From Thomasclavelia ramosa DSM 1402 (GTDB lineage Bacteria > Bacillota_I > Bacilli_A > Erysipelotrichales > Coprobacillaceae): a DNA stretch of 64,000 nucleotides. The first letter of the stretch is position 1, and each line of letters begins with the position of its first letter. The notes under the pieces were generated by a model, which was given only the letters and a program-made list of their open reading frames with translations, was not told the DNA's origin and did not search any database. Location: the NCBI RefSeq assembly GCF_014131695.1, contig NZ_CP036346.1:992001-1056000 (forward strand), written 5' to 3'. This document shows, piece after piece, positions 15,747-23,768 of the stretch. A program made the position numbers and the translations under genes.

Positions 15747-16956
15747 GAATTATCAAAAGGTTATTTTTTCAGCAATCATTGTAATTATTTTAATGATTTG
15801 GAATTTTAATTATAGTTATATTTATTTGATTGGATTTATGATTGCGATGTTATTTATCGTTTATGATACAAATCGTTATTATCAACAGCAAATTAATTTT
15901 TATAAACGTGAAAAAGAAAATGAAATTCGTGAAGTTGAAGGAGAAAAAGATTTTAATCATAAAATCTTAAATTCTCTAATCAAAACAATGAATTTACCGA
16001 TGATTTTTGTTAATAAAGAAGGAACGATTATCTTCACTAATCAGAGTTTCCGTGATGCTTTTAAAATCAAACATTTGCGAGGTAAATATTATAAAGATAT
16101 TTTTACAGATCAGTTATTAAATATTGTTGATCAAAGTTATATTTTTGAAAGAAAGTTTTCAACTGCAGTTTGTATTGATGAACGTTATTATCAAATTGAA
16201 ACAACACCTGTATTTCGTGATGATGTAGCATTCGATGGAAGTATTATTCTTTTTACTGATGTTACACAGGTAAAAGAGATCGAAAAGATGCAAAAACAGT
16301 TTTTTTCAGATATTTCTCATGAATTAAAAACACCAATGAGTGCAATTATTGGTAGCGTAGAAATTCTTCAAAAAGAAGGAATAAAAAATAAAGATACTTT
16401 TAACGAATTTATGGGTATACTACTAAAGGAAAGTTATCGGATGCAGAATATTATTGGAGATATTTTAGAATTATCTCGATTAGAACAGCCTCAAGCGACT
16501 CTAAGTCCTGCACTGGTAGATATTGATTCACTGATCAAAGATACAGTGGAATTATTTGAGCCTTTAGCAAAAGATAAACAATTGTCATTAGTATATCAAA
16601 CAAAAATCAAAGAAGAATTGATGTTAGATTATACGACCGTTAAAACGATTTTAAATAACCTGGTTTCTAATGCTATTAAATATTCTAATGCTGGGGTTAT
16701 TTCAATTAAATGTAATTATAAAGATGATAATTTAATAATTGTTGTTCAGGATGAAGGGGTAGGCATTTCTAAAGATAATATCCCGTTTATCTTTGATCGC
16801 TTTTTTCAAGTGGACCGTTCTAGAAGTAAGAAACTTGGGACCGGTTTAGGATTGAGTATTGTTAAAAAAATGGTGGAATTAAATAATGGGACCATTGATG
16901 TAGAAAGCACTCCTGGAATTGGGACTACTTTCACGGTAACTTTGCCAATTTTGTAG
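15739..16956 (+). CDS. PAS-containing sensor histidine kinase
   Basis: The product has 405 residues. Two N-terminal membrane helices (about 8-24 and 26-42) are joined by almost no external loop, so sensing is probably intramembrane or cytosolic. A PAS domain (about 80-178) has NLPMIFVNKEGTIIFTN. The H-box SHELKTP has His194. The N-box (LNNLVSNAIKYS), G1 (DEGVGI), F and G2 (GTGLGLSIVKKM) boxes are intact. There is no HAMP domain. It is the partner of the adjacent response regulator. The layout is PhoR-like, but the signal is unknown. Confidence 0.93.
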   Translation: MNKNYQKVIFSAIIVIILMIWNFNYSYIYLIGFMIAMLFIVYDTNRYYQQQINFYKREKENEIREVEGEKDFNHKILNSLIKTMNLPMIFVNKEGTIIFTNQSFRDAFKIKHLRGKYYKDIFTDQLLNIVDQSYIFERKFSTAVCIDERYYQIETTPVFRDDVAFDGSIILFTDVTQVKEIEKMQKQFFSDISHELKTPMSAIIGSVEILQKEGIKNKDTFNEFMGILLKESYRMQNIIGDILELSRLEQPQATLSPALVDIDSLIKDTVELFEPLAKDKQLSLVYQTKIKEELMLDYTTVKTILNNLVSNAIKYSNAGVISIKCNYKDDNLIIVVQDEGVGISKDNIPFIFDRFFQVDRSRSKKLGTGLGLSIVKKMVELNNGTIDVESTPGIGTTFTVTLPIL

Positions 16957-17063
16957 AAAATATAATTTCTTTTACAAGTAACACAATTTTTCACACAATA
17001 TAAAAATAATTTGAACAAATTATTTATTTAAGATATGTGTGTAAAGTAAAAGGAGTGGTATAA

Positions 17064-18263
17064 ATGGAAGAGAGAAATCCAATGGAAGAACAAGTAGAAA
17101 AAGAAGAAAATAGTAACCAACCTGAATCAAGAATGGGAAAACATAATAAAAGAAAAGTGACTGTAAATACAAATGGTTTATTTAAGATAGTTATTACTCT
17201 TTTAGTGGTTGCCTCTTTAGGAATGAATGTTTTCTTATTTACAAAAGTTAATAAGAGCTCGTCAAGTGGTTCTTCATCGAATAAGAATGCAACTGTGGAA
17301 AATGTAAATTATGATGTGAAGAGCTCTACAACTGATGTGATTGAAAAAGTGAATAGTAGTGTTGTTGGAGTATTAGTCTATGCTAATGGAACTGCTAGTG
17401 GTAGTGGTAGTGGAGTTGTTTATCGTGTTGATGGAAAAACAGCATATATTATTACGAATGCCCATGTAGTAAGTGGAGCTACTGATGTGCAAGTAGTATT
17501 TTCAAATAAAGAATCTGTAAATGCAACGATTGTTGGTAGTGATACTTACAGTGACATTGCAGTACTAAAATTAACTGCTGATTTTGATATGACCGCTATT
17601 AAATGTGGAGATTCTAGTTTATTGGATCAGGGAGAAACTGTATTAGCGATTGGTAGTCCGCTTGGAATTGAATACGCAGGGACAGTTACTCAAGGAATTG
17701 TAAGTGGAATTGATCGTACTGTTTCAGTGGATTTAAATGATGATGGTCAAGAAGATTGGGATATGAATGTTATTCAAACTGATGCAGCAATCAACCCTGG
17801 TAACAGTGGTGGTGCTTTGGTAAATATGGCTGGTGAATTAGTCGGGATTACTTCAATGAAATTATCTAATACTTCAGTAGAAGGAATGGGATTTGCTTTA
17901 CCAATCAATGATGTTATTACTTCAGTTGAACAAATTATTGAAAATGGTAAAGTGACACGTCCACAAATTGGTATCTCAGGAGTATCTTTATCAGGGTATT
18001 CAAGCTATCAATTACGCTATTATCGCATTAATACTGATTTGACAGATGGTATTTATGTATCTCGAGTTACTTCTGGAGGAGCAGCTAGTAAGGCGGGTAT
18101 TCAAGAAGGAGATATTATTGTTAAGTTTGACGGTAAAGAAGTAACTACTTATAAGAGTTTCTTAACTGAATTATATTCAAAAGAACCTGGGGATAAAGTT
18201 TCTGTTGTGGTTAACCGTAATGGTACTGAAAAAACAATAGAAGTGACATTGGGTGAACAGTAA
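17064..18263 (+). CDS. HtrA/DegP-type membrane serine protease with PDZ domain
   Basis: The product has 399 residues. A cytosolic acidic N-terminus is followed by one membrane helix (about 38-60) and a Ser/Asn-rich linker. The trypsin-like domain has the triad His134 (TNAHVV), Asp164 (YSDIAVL) and Ser248 (GNSGGA). The C-terminal PDZ domain (about 310-397) includes ASKAGIQEGDIIVKFDGK. It degrades or refolds damaged envelope proteins on the outer face of the membrane. AAAGGAG precedes the ATG. A 107-base gap and its own terminator suggest it is a separate transcription unit, plausibly controlled by the upstream two-component pair. Confidence 0.95.
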   Translation: MEERNPMEEQVEKEENSNQPESRMGKHNKRKVTVNTNGLFKIVITLLVVASLGMNVFLFTKVNKSSSSGSSSNKNATVENVNYDVKSSTTDVIEKVNSSVVGVLVYANGTASGSGSGVVYRVDGKTAYIITNAHVVSGATDVQVVFSNKESVNATIVGSDTYSDIAVLKLTADFDMTAIKCGDSSLLDQGETVLAIGSPLGIEYAGTVTQGIVSGIDRTVSVDLNDDGQEDWDMNVIQTDAAINPGNSGGALVNMAGELVGITSMKLSNTSVEGMGFALPINDVITSVEQIIENGKVTRPQIGISGVSLSGYSSYQLRYYRINTDLTDGIYVSRVTSGGAASKAGIQEGDIIVKFDGKEVTTYKSFLTELYSKEPGDKVSVVVNRNGTEKTIEVTLGEQ

Positions 18264-18272
18264 GAATAACTG

Positions 18273-18302
18273 ACACCAGCTAATAAAGAGCTGGTGTTTT
18301 TT
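18273..18302 (+). terminator. Terminator of the htrA-like gene
   Basis: A perfect 9-bp stem, ACACCAGCT (18273-18281) with AGCTGGTGT (18289-18297), has a 7-base loop and is followed by T-run. Confidence 0.9.
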
Positions 18303-18389
18303 ATTTGTGGAAAATGGAGATTTATAATATAATGTAATTATAAGTTATAATTAGGGAAAGGTAACTTAAAAATGAAATGAGGGAAAATT

Positions 18390-18947
18390 ATGAAATGTAA
18401 AAAATGTGGTCAGGAATTAGAAATAGGGGTGAAATTTTGTCCTAATTGCGGTGAGGATTGTGTAAGTCAAGATACTGGAATACCGGTAAAAGAGTCTGTT
18501 GATAAAACAAAAAGTGCAATTAATGATTTTGGGGAAAATATGCAGAAAAAAGAAGTTGAAATTTCAGGGAAAAAATTCAACATGCTCGAGGTACTTACGT
18601 TTGGGTCGGGTATCTTGGCAATAATTTCATGCTTTTTACCATTTGCTTCAGTATCGATTTTTGGATATAGTCAAAGTGTTAGTTTAATGGATGGTGGAGA
18701 TGGTATTATTTGCATTGCTTTAGTTGTTGTTGCATTGATTTTATCCTATCTTCATAAAGACATTGTAGCGTTAGGCTTAGCTGGTGCAACTGCAGTTTTG
18801 GCGGTATATGAAATTTTTAATGCTAAATCAGTACTGGGTGGTTATGGGAATATTTCTATCGGAGCATATTTATTGCTCTTGGCTGCTATTGGATTGGTTG
18901 CAGGAATCTTTTTAGTTTATAATAATACAAAAAAACAACAAAACTGA
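18390..18947 (+). CDS. Zinc-ribbon membrane protein
   Basis: The product has 185 residues. An N-terminal zinc ribbon (CKKCGQEL then CPNCGED, cysteines at 3, 6, 18 and 21) is followed by a polar linker and four hydrophobic segments (about 68-90, 104-122, 126-143 and 151-173). Such zinc-ribbon plus four-helix proteins are common in gut Firmicutes and have no assigned function. GAGGGAAA precedes the ATG. The gene is monocistronic, with a terminator overlapping its stop codon. Regulation is not visible. Confidence 0.7.
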   Translation: MKCKKCGQELEIGVKFCPNCGEDCVSQDTGIPVKESVDKTKSAINDFGENMQKKEVEISGKKFNMLEVLTFGSGILAIISCFLPFASVSIFGYSQSVSLMDGGDGIICIALVVVALILSYLHKDIVALGLAGATAVLAVYEIFNAKSVLGGYGNISIGAYLLLLAAIGLVAGIFLVYNNTKKQQN

Positions 18948-18972
18948 CAGAATAACTAACTGTTAGTTTTTT
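18942..18972 (+). terminator. Terminator of the zinc-ribbon gene
   Basis: AACTGACAG (18942-18950) pairs with CTGTTAGTT (18960-18968), including one G-U pair, and is followed by T-run. The stem includes the stop codon. Confidence 0.8.
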
Positions 18973-19018
18973 CTTATTGAAATAGTAGGAATACTATGCT
19001 ATATTATATAGGAAAAGA

Positions 19019-19124
19019 AAGTCTTCAGGGCAGGGTGTGATTCCCGACCGGCGGTAAAGTCCGCGAGCATAAGCTGAGTAGGTGAAATTCCTACACCGAC
19101 AGTATAGTCTGGATGGAAGAATGA
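19019..19124 (+). promoter_or_regulatory. FMN riboswitch (RFN element)
   Basis: The conserved blocks of the RFN aptamer are all present in order: GTCTTCAGGGCAGGGTG, TTCCCGACCGGCGGTAAAG, CCGCGAGC, GGTGAAATTCC, CCGACAGTATAGTCTGGATG and the closing GAAGA. It lies 84 bases before ribU. FMN binding is expected to reduce expression of the riboflavin importer. A weak stem (TCATG...CATGA followed by T6) before the ribosome site may be the expression platform. Confidence 0.97.
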
Positions 19125-19207
19125 CATTTTTTAGTTAATAATTAATGCCTTTTTGTCATGGAGATTAGTATTTTCATGATATTTTTTATTATAAAGGAGA
19201 AATTATT

Positions 19208-19852
19208 GTGGAAACTACTAAGACAAGAAAATTAGTATTATCAGCAGCGTTGGCGGCATTAGGGATGATCTTGGGTTTGTTGGAGATACCATATCCCTTA
19301 GCCCCTTGGCTAAATCTTGATTTATCAGAAATTGTTGTAATTATGGCAATTTCAATGCTGGGGTTTAAATCAGCATTATTTGTGTGTGTATGTAAATTCT
19401 TTGTTTCAATTTTATTTAAGGGACCGGTAGGACCAATTGCAATTGGTCAGATTACTGCTTTGATTGCTTCATTGACGATTTGTTGTGTTTATTATTATTT
19501 ATCAAGACATTTAAAATTACAAAAAGAATGGCAGTCTTATGCCGTGAACATGATTATTACAATGTTTGTATTTGCAATGGTAATGTTTATTTTGAATTAC
19601 CTGTTTGTAACTCCAACTTATTTAACTCAAAAACCAACTTGGTATACAGATTTACCATTTGTTTTAGATATTAATTCATTCAATCAACAATATGGTACAA
19701 ATATGTCCGTACCGGGCTTTTTGAATTTCTTATCGCCTTATGGTCAAGCCATTTTTATCATTTATTTCCCATTTAACTTTATCAAAGGGATTATTTCTGC
19801 TATTGTATATTATATAGTAAGACCAATTGAATCAAAGTTTAAGGAGGCATAA
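19208..19852 (+). CDS. ribU: Riboflavin ECF transporter S component RibU
   Basis: The product has 214 residues with about six membrane helices. It is the substrate-binding S component of an ECF importer; the shared EcfA/EcfT energy module is not in this window. The riboflavin-site region [17 protein letters not shown] near the N-terminus and the [10 protein letters not shown] loop match RibU. The start is GTG with GGAG 8 bases upstream. Control by the FMN riboswitch directly ahead supports the substrate. The stop is one base from the mgsA start, so the two genes form one operon. Confidence 0.95.
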   Translation: METTKTRKLVLSAALAALGMILGLLEIPYPLAPWLNLDLSEIVVIMAISMLGFKSALFVCVCKFFVSILFKGPVGPIAIGQITALIASLTICCVYYYLSRHLKLQKEWQSYAVNMIITMFVFAMVMFILNYLFVTPTYLTQKPTWYTDLPFVLDINSFNQQYGTNMSVPGFLNFLSPYGQAIFIIYFPFNFIKGIISAIVYYIVRPIESKFKEA

Positions 19853-19853
19853 G

Positions 19854-20213
19854 ATGAATATTGCTTTAATTGCTCATGATCAGAAAAAGGGCGAATTGAT
19901 TGATTTTGTTAAAGATAATGAAGAAATTTTTGCAAGACATAATTTATATGGAACTGGAACGACTGGTAAAAAGGTCATGGAGAATACAAATTTAGAAGTA
20001 ACTAGATTTTTATCAGGACCTTATGGCGGAGATCAACAGGTAGGAAATTTAATTGCGCTAGGACAGATGGATATGGTTATTTTTTTTCGGGATCCTTTGA
20101 CAGCACAGCCGCATGAACCAGATATTAGCGCGTTAATGCGTTTATGTGATGTACACTATATTCCTTTAGCATCTAATAAAGCAACAGCATTAATGTTATT
20201 GAAATCACTGTAG
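19854..20213 (+). CDS. mgsA: Methylglyoxal synthase
   Basis: The product has 119 residues. It converts dihydroxyacetone phosphate to methylglyoxal and phosphate, a bypass that relieves sugar-phosphate stress. Signature elements are [13 protein letters not shown], the phosphate-binding GTGTTG, the [10 protein letters not shown] active site with its Asp, and [21 protein letters not shown] lies 6 bases before the ATG. It is slightly shorter than the E. coli enzyme (152). Its place directly behind ribU under an FMN riboswitch is unusual for a glycolytic bypass enzyme. Confidence 0.95.
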   Translation: MNIALIAHDQKKGELIDFVKDNEEIFARHNLYGTGTTGKKVMENTNLEVTRFLSGPYGGDQQVGNLIALGQMDMVIFFRDPLTAQPHEPDISALMRLCDVHYIPLASNKATALMLLKSL

Positions 20214-20240
20214 ATATAGCTCTTGCTATATCTATTTTTT
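20213..20240 (+). terminator. Terminator of ribU-mgsA
   Basis: A perfect 8-bp stem, GATATAGC (20213-20220) with GCTATATC (20225-20232), has a TCTT loop and is followed by a T-rich run. The -35 box of the next promoter lies inside it. Confidence 0.85.
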
Positions 20241-20251
20241 TAGTTTATAAT
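20223..20251 (+). promoter_or_regulatory. Promoter of the XRE regulator operon
   Basis: TTGCTA (20223-20228), 17 bp and a perfect TATAAT (20246-20251). It partly overlaps the preceding terminator. Confidence 0.6.
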
Positions 20252-20260
20252 ATGAAATGT

Positions 20261-20274
20261 ACTTCACGTGAAGT
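20261..20274. promoter_or_regulatory. Palindromic operator, probably for the XRE regulator
   Basis: ACTTCACGTGAAGT is a perfect 14-bp palindrome placed at the expected transcription start, 10 bases after the -10 box. A further half site, AACTTCA, follows at once. It suggests autorepression by the downstream HTH protein. Confidence 0.55.
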
Positions 20275-20298
20275 TAACTTCATATTATGGTGGTGGAA

Positions 20299-20523
20299 AT
20301 GAAAACAAGAATAAAAGAAATGCGCTTAATAAAAAATATGACACAACAACAGTTAGCCGATCTGGTTCATGTATCATCTAGGACAATCATTTCGATAGAA
20401 AAAGAACAATATAACCCATCACTAATGTTAGCGTATCGAATTGCCGAAGTTTTCGATACTACAATTGAGGAATTATGTTGTTTAAAAGAAAATAAAGAAT
20501 TGGAGGATCAAAAAAATGCATAA
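20299..20523 (+). CDS. XRE-family small transcriptional regulator
   Basis: The product has 74 residues, essentially one Cro/CI helix-turn-helix: [38 protein letters not shown] and [16 protein letters not shown] chose the ATG at 20299, which has GGTGGTGG just before it. It overlaps the next gene, a membrane protein, by 8 bases. Paired small XRE regulator and DUF2178-like membrane protein genes recur in Firmicutes, with the regulator thought to control the pair. A 14-bp palindrome at its promoter is the likely operator. Confidence 0.9.
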   Translation: MKTRIKEMRLIKNMTQQQLADLVHVSSRTIISIEKEQYNPSLMLAYRIAEVFDTTIEELCCLKENKELEDQKNA

Positions 20524-20929
20524 GATCAATCCCCGGTATATTATTAATGGGACATTGGGAATTATTTTAGTATTTGCTACAGCCTATGTTATTTGGCAAA
20601 AGGGCTTTGTTTTAAAATATGGATTAGCTTTGCTAGTTGCTTTTGTTTTAGGGGTTTATAATTTATATCATTGTTTTGATAATGATTGGGAAGATGAATT
20701 GAAAAATAATACAGATGAACGAGATTTGTTTATTGCGATGAAGAGTGGTCAAAAAACAGTACAATTAATGAATTTATTACTTTATGCAGGTAGTATTATT
20801 ACAATTGTTTTGTATGGAATCACAAAGAAAATGATGTTTATGATAGCTGGAACCACACTTGTGAGTGTGGTTGTGGTGATGTTTGTAATATTTTTCGTAA
20901 TAAACAATTATTATGAAAAACATGGATAA
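20516..20929 (+). CDS. DUF2178-like membrane protein
   Basis: The product has 137 residues with four hydrophobic segments in two pairs (about 9-25, 31-50, 83-101 and 105-128). Between the pairs lies a polar loop containing [18 protein letters not shown], which resembles the conserved DER-x-x loop of DUF2178 proteins. GGAGG lies 8 bases before the ATG. It overlaps the XRE regulator gene and is certainly co-expressed. Function is unknown. An IS remnant begins 14 bases after its stop codon. Confidence 0.75.
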   Translation: MHKINPRYIINGTLGIILVFATAYVIWQKGFVLKYGLALLVAFVLGVYNLYHCFDNDWEDELKNNTDERDLFIAMKSGQKTVQLMNLLLYAGSIITIVLYGITKKMMFMIAGTTLVSVVVVMFVIFFVINNYYEKHG

Positions 20930-20986
20930 ATGGAAAAACAAGGAGGCTGTGACGCATTAAAATAATGTGTTTGTCTAAAAAATTAA

Positions 20987-21025
20987 ACAGCACTTAGACT
21001 CAAATAGAGTTTAAGTGCTGTTTTT
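20987..21025 (+). terminator. Strong terminator inside the left IS end
   Basis: A 15-bp stem (20987-21001 with 21007-21021, one G-U pair) is followed by T-run. It would end readthrough from the XRE/membrane-protein operon into the element and lies just before the transposase remnant. Confidence 0.85.
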
Positions 21026-21039
21026 GGTATAATTAGATT

Positions 21040-21616
21040 ATGAAAAACATCGAACTGTTAGAATCTAATTACCCTATAGCCAATGGTAATTATGACACAT
21101 TTCAATGCAGACTTCCACTAGACTTTTTTATTGTTATACCTATAGATGATCCGTTGACATCATTCGTAGAGATTATGAAAGGTATTAATACCTCCAAGTA
21201 TTTTGACTGCTCTCACAGAGGCGATAAAGGCTCCAACCCCAATATGATTCTTTAGGTTATAAAGTCTTTCCTCAAGGGTACACATTTAATATTGAATAGG
21301 AAGAAGTATGGAACACCAGAGGTGATTACTTACAGATAAGCAGAGTGTTTGAATATAGACATTGCAATGAATGCTTAAATAAAGAAAAATACAAATTAAT
21401 TACAATCTTAATAAACTTCAGTCAAAAGTAGATGAAAACTTGAGAACAGCTGATGGGATAGAAATGAAAAAGCAAAGAAGCATTCAGGCTGAAGACACAT
21501 TTGGAGTTATTAAATAGGAGATGAATTATACAAGACTGAGAAAAAAAGGAAGTCTAGATGTGAAAACAGAGCTTTTTCTGATCGGAATAGTATATAAATT
21601 TAAGAAAATATCATAA
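21040..21616 (+). pseudogene. IS1182-type transposase remnant
   Basis: An intact 71-codon start (21040-21255, MKNIELLESNYPIANGNYDT and later LPLDFFIVIPIDDPLTSFVE) is followed by a stop. Shifted-frame pieces then match the end of the family: VFPQGYTFNIE, FEYRHCNECLNKEKYK, DENLRTADGIEMKKQRSIQA, EDTFGVIK, and MNYTRLRKKGSLDVKTELFL up to 21616. The central catalytic DDE region is deleted. A promoter-like TATAAT lies before the start. The product cannot be active. Confidence 0.8.
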
Positions 21617-21749
21617 TAAAAAGCATAAGAATAGAAACAGCATAGTTTCTTAAATATCAAAATTTTAAAAACAGAAGAGCGATATTTTTTATAATACTCA
21701 AAAAGTCATACACATACGAATAATTTTATTATTCTAAAAACTCAAAAAA

Positions 21750-21800
21750 TAAAAAAGGCATAACGCTTAAAGGTTTAAAAACCTTTATTCGTTACAGCCT
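21750..21800 (-). terminator. Terminator of the ferredoxin gene, formed at the IS end
   Basis: On the minus strand GGCTGTAACG (21800-21791) and an inner AAAGG arm pair with CCTTT and CGTTATGCC (to 21757), followed by a U-run. The stem reuses the right inverted repeat of the IS remnant. Confidence 0.7.
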
Positions 21801-21811
21801 CTTTCTATCGA

Positions 21812-21988
21812 TTAATCTTCTACTTCGATTGCTTCTACAGGACAAGACTCAGCAGCTTCTTTAGCTGAAGCAACATCATCGCCAACAACAGATGCTAATC
21901 CTTCATCATTCATTTCAAAAACATCTGGTGCAACACCTGTACAAGCACCACATCCGATGCAAGATTCGTTTACTGTAATTTTAGCCAT
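21812..21988 (-). CDS. Single-cluster [4Fe-4S] ferredoxin
   Basis: The product has 58 residues from the ATG at 21988, which has AAAGGAGG about 9 bases upstream. Cysteines occur as CIGCGAC near the N-terminus and as the distal ESCPVEAI cysteine, the four ligands of one [4Fe-4S] cluster. The second cluster motif of clostridial 2[4Fe-4S] ferredoxins is replaced by TGVAPDVFEMN. The protein is acidic and cytosolic, a low-potential electron carrier. It is monocistronic, with the IS remnant directly downstream. Confidence 0.95.
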   Translation of the reverse strand: MAKITVNESCIGCGACTGVAPDVFEMNDEGLASVVGDDVASAKEAAESCPVEAIEVED

Positions 21989-22105
21989 TATAAATTCCTC
22001 CTTTGTTATGTATCTATTATATCCCAAATAAATATATTTTCCAATATTTTATAAAGGAAATAATGAAAAAGTATGTTATAATGTACGACGAAAGGGTGAT
22101 TTCGA

Positions 22106-23056
22106 GTGAATAGTTCACGTGTAAACAAATATCGCGATTTACGAGCTGGTTTAAAAGATGAAGCAGGGATTAATCGTGAAAATATAGAGGATACAATTGA
22201 TATCATTGATGATATTGAAGATGATGATTTTTTAGCGACAATAAATCGTTCTTTTAAACAAGAAGAAAAAGACTTGCCAGATATTAATGACACTTTGACA
22301 GAAGCTAAAACTTTTGAACAAATGCGTCAAGAAAGCAGTGAAGAAATAAACCGAGCTTTGCGAAGTGCTAAGGTCAGTGTTGGTAAAGAAGCGCAGTACA
22401 ATACAAGAATGGATATTTTAAATAAAATTAGAGAACCAGAAAAGCAAGTAGTTCATATCGATAATCTGGATAATATCAATACTTCAGAATTTTCTAAAGG
22501 GTATTTTGTAAATCAGGAGGAATCGGTTGTTACAAAAGCTGAAGAAGAAAAAAAGGCTGCTAAAAAGAAGATGACTTTAATGGAACGACTTGCCAGCATG
22601 TCACCAGAAGAAGATGCTAAAAAAGCTAAGCTGGTAATGGACGAAGTTCAGGAAGAAGCAGAGCAAAAAGAAAATGAACTTGAAGAAGCATTGAAAAAAG
22701 ATACAGGTGTTGTGAGTTCTGGAACAGCTGAGGACACTTTAGAAGATGAAGAATTGGCAAAAATTGAACAAACACGTTCGTTAGAGGAAATGCTTCGACA
22801 GATTAAAGAGAAAGATCAGCGAGAGGTTGAAAAAGTACTTAAACAAAAAGAAGACACAGCAGATTTAAAAGTGATTAAAAATCAAACAAATGATAAAACT
22901 ATAGATAGTAAATCAAAGGCAAAACAATCTCGTAGTGATATTGTTGATGAAAAGAAAAGTGATCGAATCGCTACTATCTTAAACTATGTAATTATATTCC
23001 TAGTAGTTGTATTTATTGGATTGTGTGGTATGATAGGATACCAGTTGTTCTTTTAA
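22106..23056 (+). CDS. Tail-anchored acidic coiled-coil protein of unknown function
   Basis: The product has 316 residues. The first 290 are very rich in Glu, Lys, Asp and Gln with long heptad-like stretches, indicating a largely helical, partly disordered cytosolic part. A single C-terminal helix (about 292-314, ILNYVIIFLVVVFIGLCGMI) anchors it with a two-residue tail. The start is GTG with AAAGGGTGA upstream. It lies before cmk-der and is separated by a terminator. The layout resembles envelope or division scaffolds, but no family motif is seen; function is unassigned. Confidence 0.7.
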   Translation: MNSSRVNKYRDLRAGLKDEAGINRENIEDTIDIIDDIEDDDFLATINRSFKQEEKDLPDINDTLTEAKTFEQMRQESSEEINRALRSAKVSVGKEAQYNTRMDILNKIREPEKQVVHIDNLDNINTSEFSKGYFVNQEESVVTKAEEEKKAAKKKMTLMERLASMSPEEDAKKAKLVMDEVQEEAEQKENELEEALKKDTGVVSSGTAEDTLEDEELAKIEQTRSLEEMLRQIKEKDQREVEKVLKQKEDTADLKVIKNQTNDKTIDSKSKAKQSRSDIVDEKKSDRIATILNYVIIFLVVVFIGLCGMIGYQLFF

Positions 23057-23080
23057 ACTAAGGTTACCCTTAGTTTTTTT
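23056..23080 (+). terminator. Terminator between the unknown gene and cmk
   Basis: AACTAAGG (23056-23063) pairs with CCTTAGTT (23068-23075) and is followed by T-run. It starts at the last base of the stop codon. Confidence 0.85.
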
Positions 23081-23098
23081 CAAGGAGTGGAGGATATT

Positions 23099-23767
23099 AT
23101 GAAAAAAATTTCTATTGCCGTTGACGGGCCAAGTGCGGCTGGTAAAAGCAGTATTGCAAAAATAGTTGCTAAACGATTAGATTATATCTATATTGATACA
23201 GGGGCAATGTATCGTTGTGTAGGATATTATTGTCTTGAAAATAATATTGATTTAAAAGATGAACAAGCGGTATCTCAGGCTTTGAAACAAATCAAAATTG
23301 AAATGGATAGTAATAACCATATCTTTTTAAATGGGCAAGATGTTAGCCAAGTGATCCGTCAAGATCAAGTTTCTATGTCTGCTAGTGTAGTATCAAGTTA
23401 TCAGGCGGTTCGTACGTTTCTTGTAGAACAGCAGCGTCAGATGGCAAATGTTGGTGGTGTGATTTTAGATGGGCGTGATATTGGGACAGTTGTTTTGCCA
23501 AATGCAGAATTGAAAATATATCAAATTGCTAGTGTTGATACCCGTGCTAAACGTCGTTATTTAGAAAATCAAGAGCGAGGATTAACAGCAGATTTAGAGC
23601 TGATCAAAAAAGATATTGAACAACGTGATTATCAAGATATGAATCGCGATATTTCACCGTTAAAACAGGCAGAAGATGCCATCGTATTAGATACATCAGC
23701 GATGACTTTACAAGAAGTTGTTGATGCTGTTTTAAAATTAGTAGAAGAAAAAATAAAGGAGGTATAA
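23099..23767 (+). CDS. cmk: Cytidylate kinase
   Basis: The product has 222 residues. It phosphorylates CMP and dCMP with ATP in pyrimidine nucleotide supply. The P-loop is GPSAAGKSS (10-18). [27 protein letters not shown] and the C-terminal [13 protein letters not shown] fit the family. The ATG at 23099 has GGAGG 5 bases upstream, better than a GTG 12 bases earlier that overlaps the ribosome site. It is followed after one base by der, a common Firmicute pairing. Confidence 0.96.
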   Translation: MKKISIAVDGPSAAGKSSIAKIVAKRLDYIYIDTGAMYRCVGYYCLENNIDLKDEQAVSQALKQIKIEMDSNNHIFLNGQDVSQVIRQDQVSMSASVVSSYQAVRTFLVEQQRQMANVGGVILDGRDIGTVVLPNAELKIYQIASVDTRAKRRYLENQERGLTADLELIKKDIEQRDYQDMNRDISPLKQAEDAIVLDTSAMTLQEVVDAVLKLVEEKIKEV

Positions 23768-23768
23768 T

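Larger units (their letters stand above)
20943..21801 (+). mobile_element. Internally deleted IS1182-family insertion element
   Basis: Terminal inverted repeats begin GAGGCTGTGACGCAT at the left (20943) and, on the other strand, GAGGCTGTAACGAAT at the right (21801). Between them lie N-terminal and C-terminal pieces of an IS1182-type transposase with the middle missing. At 859 bp the element is about half the normal size and cannot move by itself. I see no clear target duplication; the flanking tetranucleotides differ. Self-complementary hairpins lie inside both ends. Confidence 0.75.

Noticed and set aside
15072-16956. Assignment of the two-component pair to WalRK
   Set aside because: The kinase lacks a HAMP domain and an extracellular loop, and the WalHIJ neighbours are absent.
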